This document shows positions 62,731 to 64,000 of a DNA stretch of 64,000 nucleotides, piece after piece (the first letter of the stretch is position 1; every line of letters starts with the position of its first letter). Source of the stretch: Nitrobacter sp035546855 (GTDB lineage Bacteria; Pseudomonadota; Alphaproteobacteria; Rhizobiales; Xanthobacteraceae); contig DASZVY010000060.1 of the NCBI GenBank assembly GCA_035546855.1, positions 1-64,000 of the forward strand, given 5' to 3'. A program made the position numbers and the translations under genes. The notes beneath the pieces are model-generated. The model had not been told where the DNA came from. It saw only the letters and a list, made by a program, of their open reading frames with translations, and did no database searches.

Positions 62731-63771
62731 ATGCGCATAAATAAGGTCAATCCGGCAATCAGCTTTCTGTGCGGCGCTGTGATCCTCGCCGCTCTCGCCA
62801 CGCCGGCGCCCGCCCAGACCATCAAGCTCAAAGTTGCCGACAATCTCCCGCCGTCACACTTTCTGGCGAACTACGCCACCCATTATTTCATGGACGAGGT
62901 CACCAAACGCACCGGTGGAAAGGTGACCTTCGACTATTACCCGTCGGAGCAACTCGGCAAAGCGGGCGATATTCTGTCGCTGACGCAAAGCGGCGTCACC
63001 GATATCGGACTGGTCACGCCGTCGATCATCTCGCAGAAGATGCCGCTGTCGAGCATTGCGGAGCAGCCGGGCAGTTTCTCGACGTCATGCGAAGGCACGA
63101 TGGCGTACTTCAAACTGGCGCGCGACGGCTTCCTGCAGAAGAACGAATTCCATCCGAACAAGGTTCGCATGGTGTTCGCCTACGTCAATCCGCCCTACCA
63201 GCTCTATCTCGCCAAGCGCGATGTTCATAAACTTGCCGATCTGTCCGGGCTGAAGATCCGGTCGCTCGCCGGAACGCTCGAGATCGTGGTGAAGAAGCTC
63301 GGCGCGGTGCCGGTCCGCACCTCGACGACCGAAGTCTATGAAGCGCTATCGAGGGGAACGGTGGACGGAATGCTTTTTCCGGTGCCGACCGTGCTCGCCT
63401 ATGACCTGCAGGGGCTGATCAAGTATTCAACCGAAAACCAGAATTTCGGCAGCATCGCCAACGCCTATATCATCAGTGAGGCGAAATGGCGTTCGCTGCC
63501 GGAGGACGTAAGGAAGGTCATCGATGAAGTAGGCGAGGCGGCAACCCGCCGCGCGTGCGAGATGACCGACCACGATGTCGCGACCACTTATGAAAAATTC
63601 CACGGCCTTCGTATCAAGACGATTTCGTTCAGCGACGACGATCAGCGCAAGCTCAAGGAGCTGTTCTCGACTGTCAGCGACGAATGGGCCAAAAGCCAGG
63701 AGGATCGTGGCAAGCCGGCCCGCGCCGGGCTCGCTGCCTTCGCGGATGCGCTCAAAACCGTGAAAAAGTAA
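62731..63771 (+). CDS. TRAP transporter substrate-binding protein DctP
   Basis: The 346-residue periplasmic receptor has a signal peptide ('ISFLCGAVILAALATPAPAQ') and DctP-type sequence: 'LKVADNLPPSHFLANYATHYF', 'TKRTGGKVTFDYYPSEQLGKAGDIL' and 'DLSGLKIRSLAGTLEIVVKKLGAVPV' in pieces. TRAP systems take up organic acids using a sodium gradient. ATG 62731 is chosen because an earlier ATG at 62698 lies between the two operator palindromes; the frame opens further upstream. The DctQ gene starts 4 bp after its stop. Confidence 0.93.
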   Translation: MRINKVNPAISFLCGAVILAALATPAPAQTIKLKVADNLPPSHFLANYATHYFMDEVTKRTGGKVTFDYYPSEQLGKAGDILSLTQSGVTDIGLVTPSIISQKMPLSSIAEQPGSFSTSCEGTMAYFKLARDGFLQKNEFHPNKVRMVFAYVNPPYQLYLAKRDVHKLADLSGLKIRSLAGTLEIVVKKLGAVPVRTSTTEVYEALSRGTVDGMLFPVPTVLAYDLQGLIKYSTENQNFGSIANAYIISEAKWRSLPEDVRKVIDEVGEAATRRACEMTDHDVATTYEKFHGLRIKTISFSDDDQRKLKELFSTVSDEWAKSQEDRGKPARAGLAAFADALKTVKK

Positions 63772-63775
63772 CGGC

Positions 63776-64000
63776 GTGAGCGCCAAGTTTGTCAGCGATG
63801 CTCCGACGTTGGGACCGGGCGCGGTCATGATTGTCGCGCTCGACCGGGGACTGTCGGCGATCGAGCGGCCGGCGGCGGTGCTGTCGGCATTCGTCCTGTT
63901 CGGCATGATGCTGATCGTTGCGGTCGACGTTGCGATGCGTTACGTGTTCAACGATCCCTTCGCCTGGTCGCACGACGTCATTTCACTCTACCTTTTGCCT
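63776..64000 (+). CDS. TRAP transporter small permease DctQ, 5' part
   Basis: The frame from GTG 63776 is open to the end of the window (75 codons). It encodes a hydrophobic helix ('LSAFVLFGMMLIVAVDVAM') and 'RYVFNDPFAWSHDVISLY', the highly conserved R-Y-x-F-x-x-P-x-x-W signature of DctQ. A DctM gene should follow outside. Too near the edge to be listed as a closed open reading frame. Confidence 0.9.
   Translation, partial: MSAKFVSDAPTLGPGAVMIVALDRGLSAIERPAAVLSAFVLFGMMLIVAVDVAMRYVFNDPFAWSHDVISLYLLP

Overview
The window reads as a chromosomal segment of an alphaproteobacterium of the order Hyphomicrobiales, most likely the Bradyrhizobium/Afipia/Rhodopseudomonas group (Nitrobacteraceae). This is inferred from GC-rich coding, the gene order around the partition and origin genes, the palindromic intergenic repeats and the protein families; no database search was possible. 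It splits into an ancestral, origin-proximal part (1 to about 36763) and an accessory island (about 36763 to beyond 64000).

Ancestral part. From the left: a thiE-family 3' end, a DUF3576 lipoprotein, leuS, lptE and holA; then parB, parA, rsmG, a GNAT acetyltransferase, mnmG and mnmE. Three 16-bp parS-type palindromes lie within 2.7 kb (8158-8173, 8785-8800, 10831-10846). A DUF255 thioredoxin-fold protein and a PAP2 protein are followed by rho and hemJ. The 540-bp gap 17318-17857 between hemJ (-) and the PPDK/PEP-synthase regulator gene (+) is my candidate chromosomal origin: it is dense in GANTC (CcrM) sites, has DnaA-like boxes, sits where transcription diverges, and has the same right-hand neighbour as the Caulobacter origin. 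To its right come maf, coaE, dnaQ, secB, a Tim44-domain gene, mltA, an Smr-domain gene, hslU/hslV, the histidine block hisB-(DUF2628)-hisH-hisA-hisF-hisE with coaA, an OlsB-like acyltransferase, a hybrid histidine kinase and a small exported protein.

Island. A comM-type AAA+ gene is cut just before its Walker A motif, and a large serine recombinase gene starts 54 bp away, so the island probably integrated into comM; the 5' half of comM should lie beyond 64000. Next to the recombinase is a decayed stretch (38515-40111) with a nonsense-interrupted gene, an IS110-family transposase tail with frameshifts, and another gene tail.

From 40112 on is a dense catabolic and uptake region. Operon A (+): SMP-30 lactonase, CoA-transferase, acyl-CoA ligase, old-yellow-enzyme reductase, Asp/Glu-racemase family enzyme. 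Operon B (-): thiolase-like protein, DUF35 OB-fold partner, CaiB/BaiF CoA-transferase, metallo-beta-lactamase-fold hydrolase, ABC substrate-binding protein. Operon C (+): ferredoxin reductase, [2Fe-2S] ferredoxin, aldehyde dehydrogenase. Then a divergent LysR regulator, and operon D (+): cytochrome P450, two ABC ATPases, two permeases and a substrate-binding protein of the branched-chain amino acid (LIV) type. An IclR regulator and a TRAP transporter (DctP and the start of DctQ) end the window.

Together these suggest import of an organic acid or terpenoid/steroid-like compound, P450 hydroxylation fed by the adjacent ferredoxin pair, oxidation by the aldehyde dehydrogenase, CoA activation, and carbon-carbon cleavage by the thiolase-like/DUF35 pair. 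The substrate cannot be read from the sequence.
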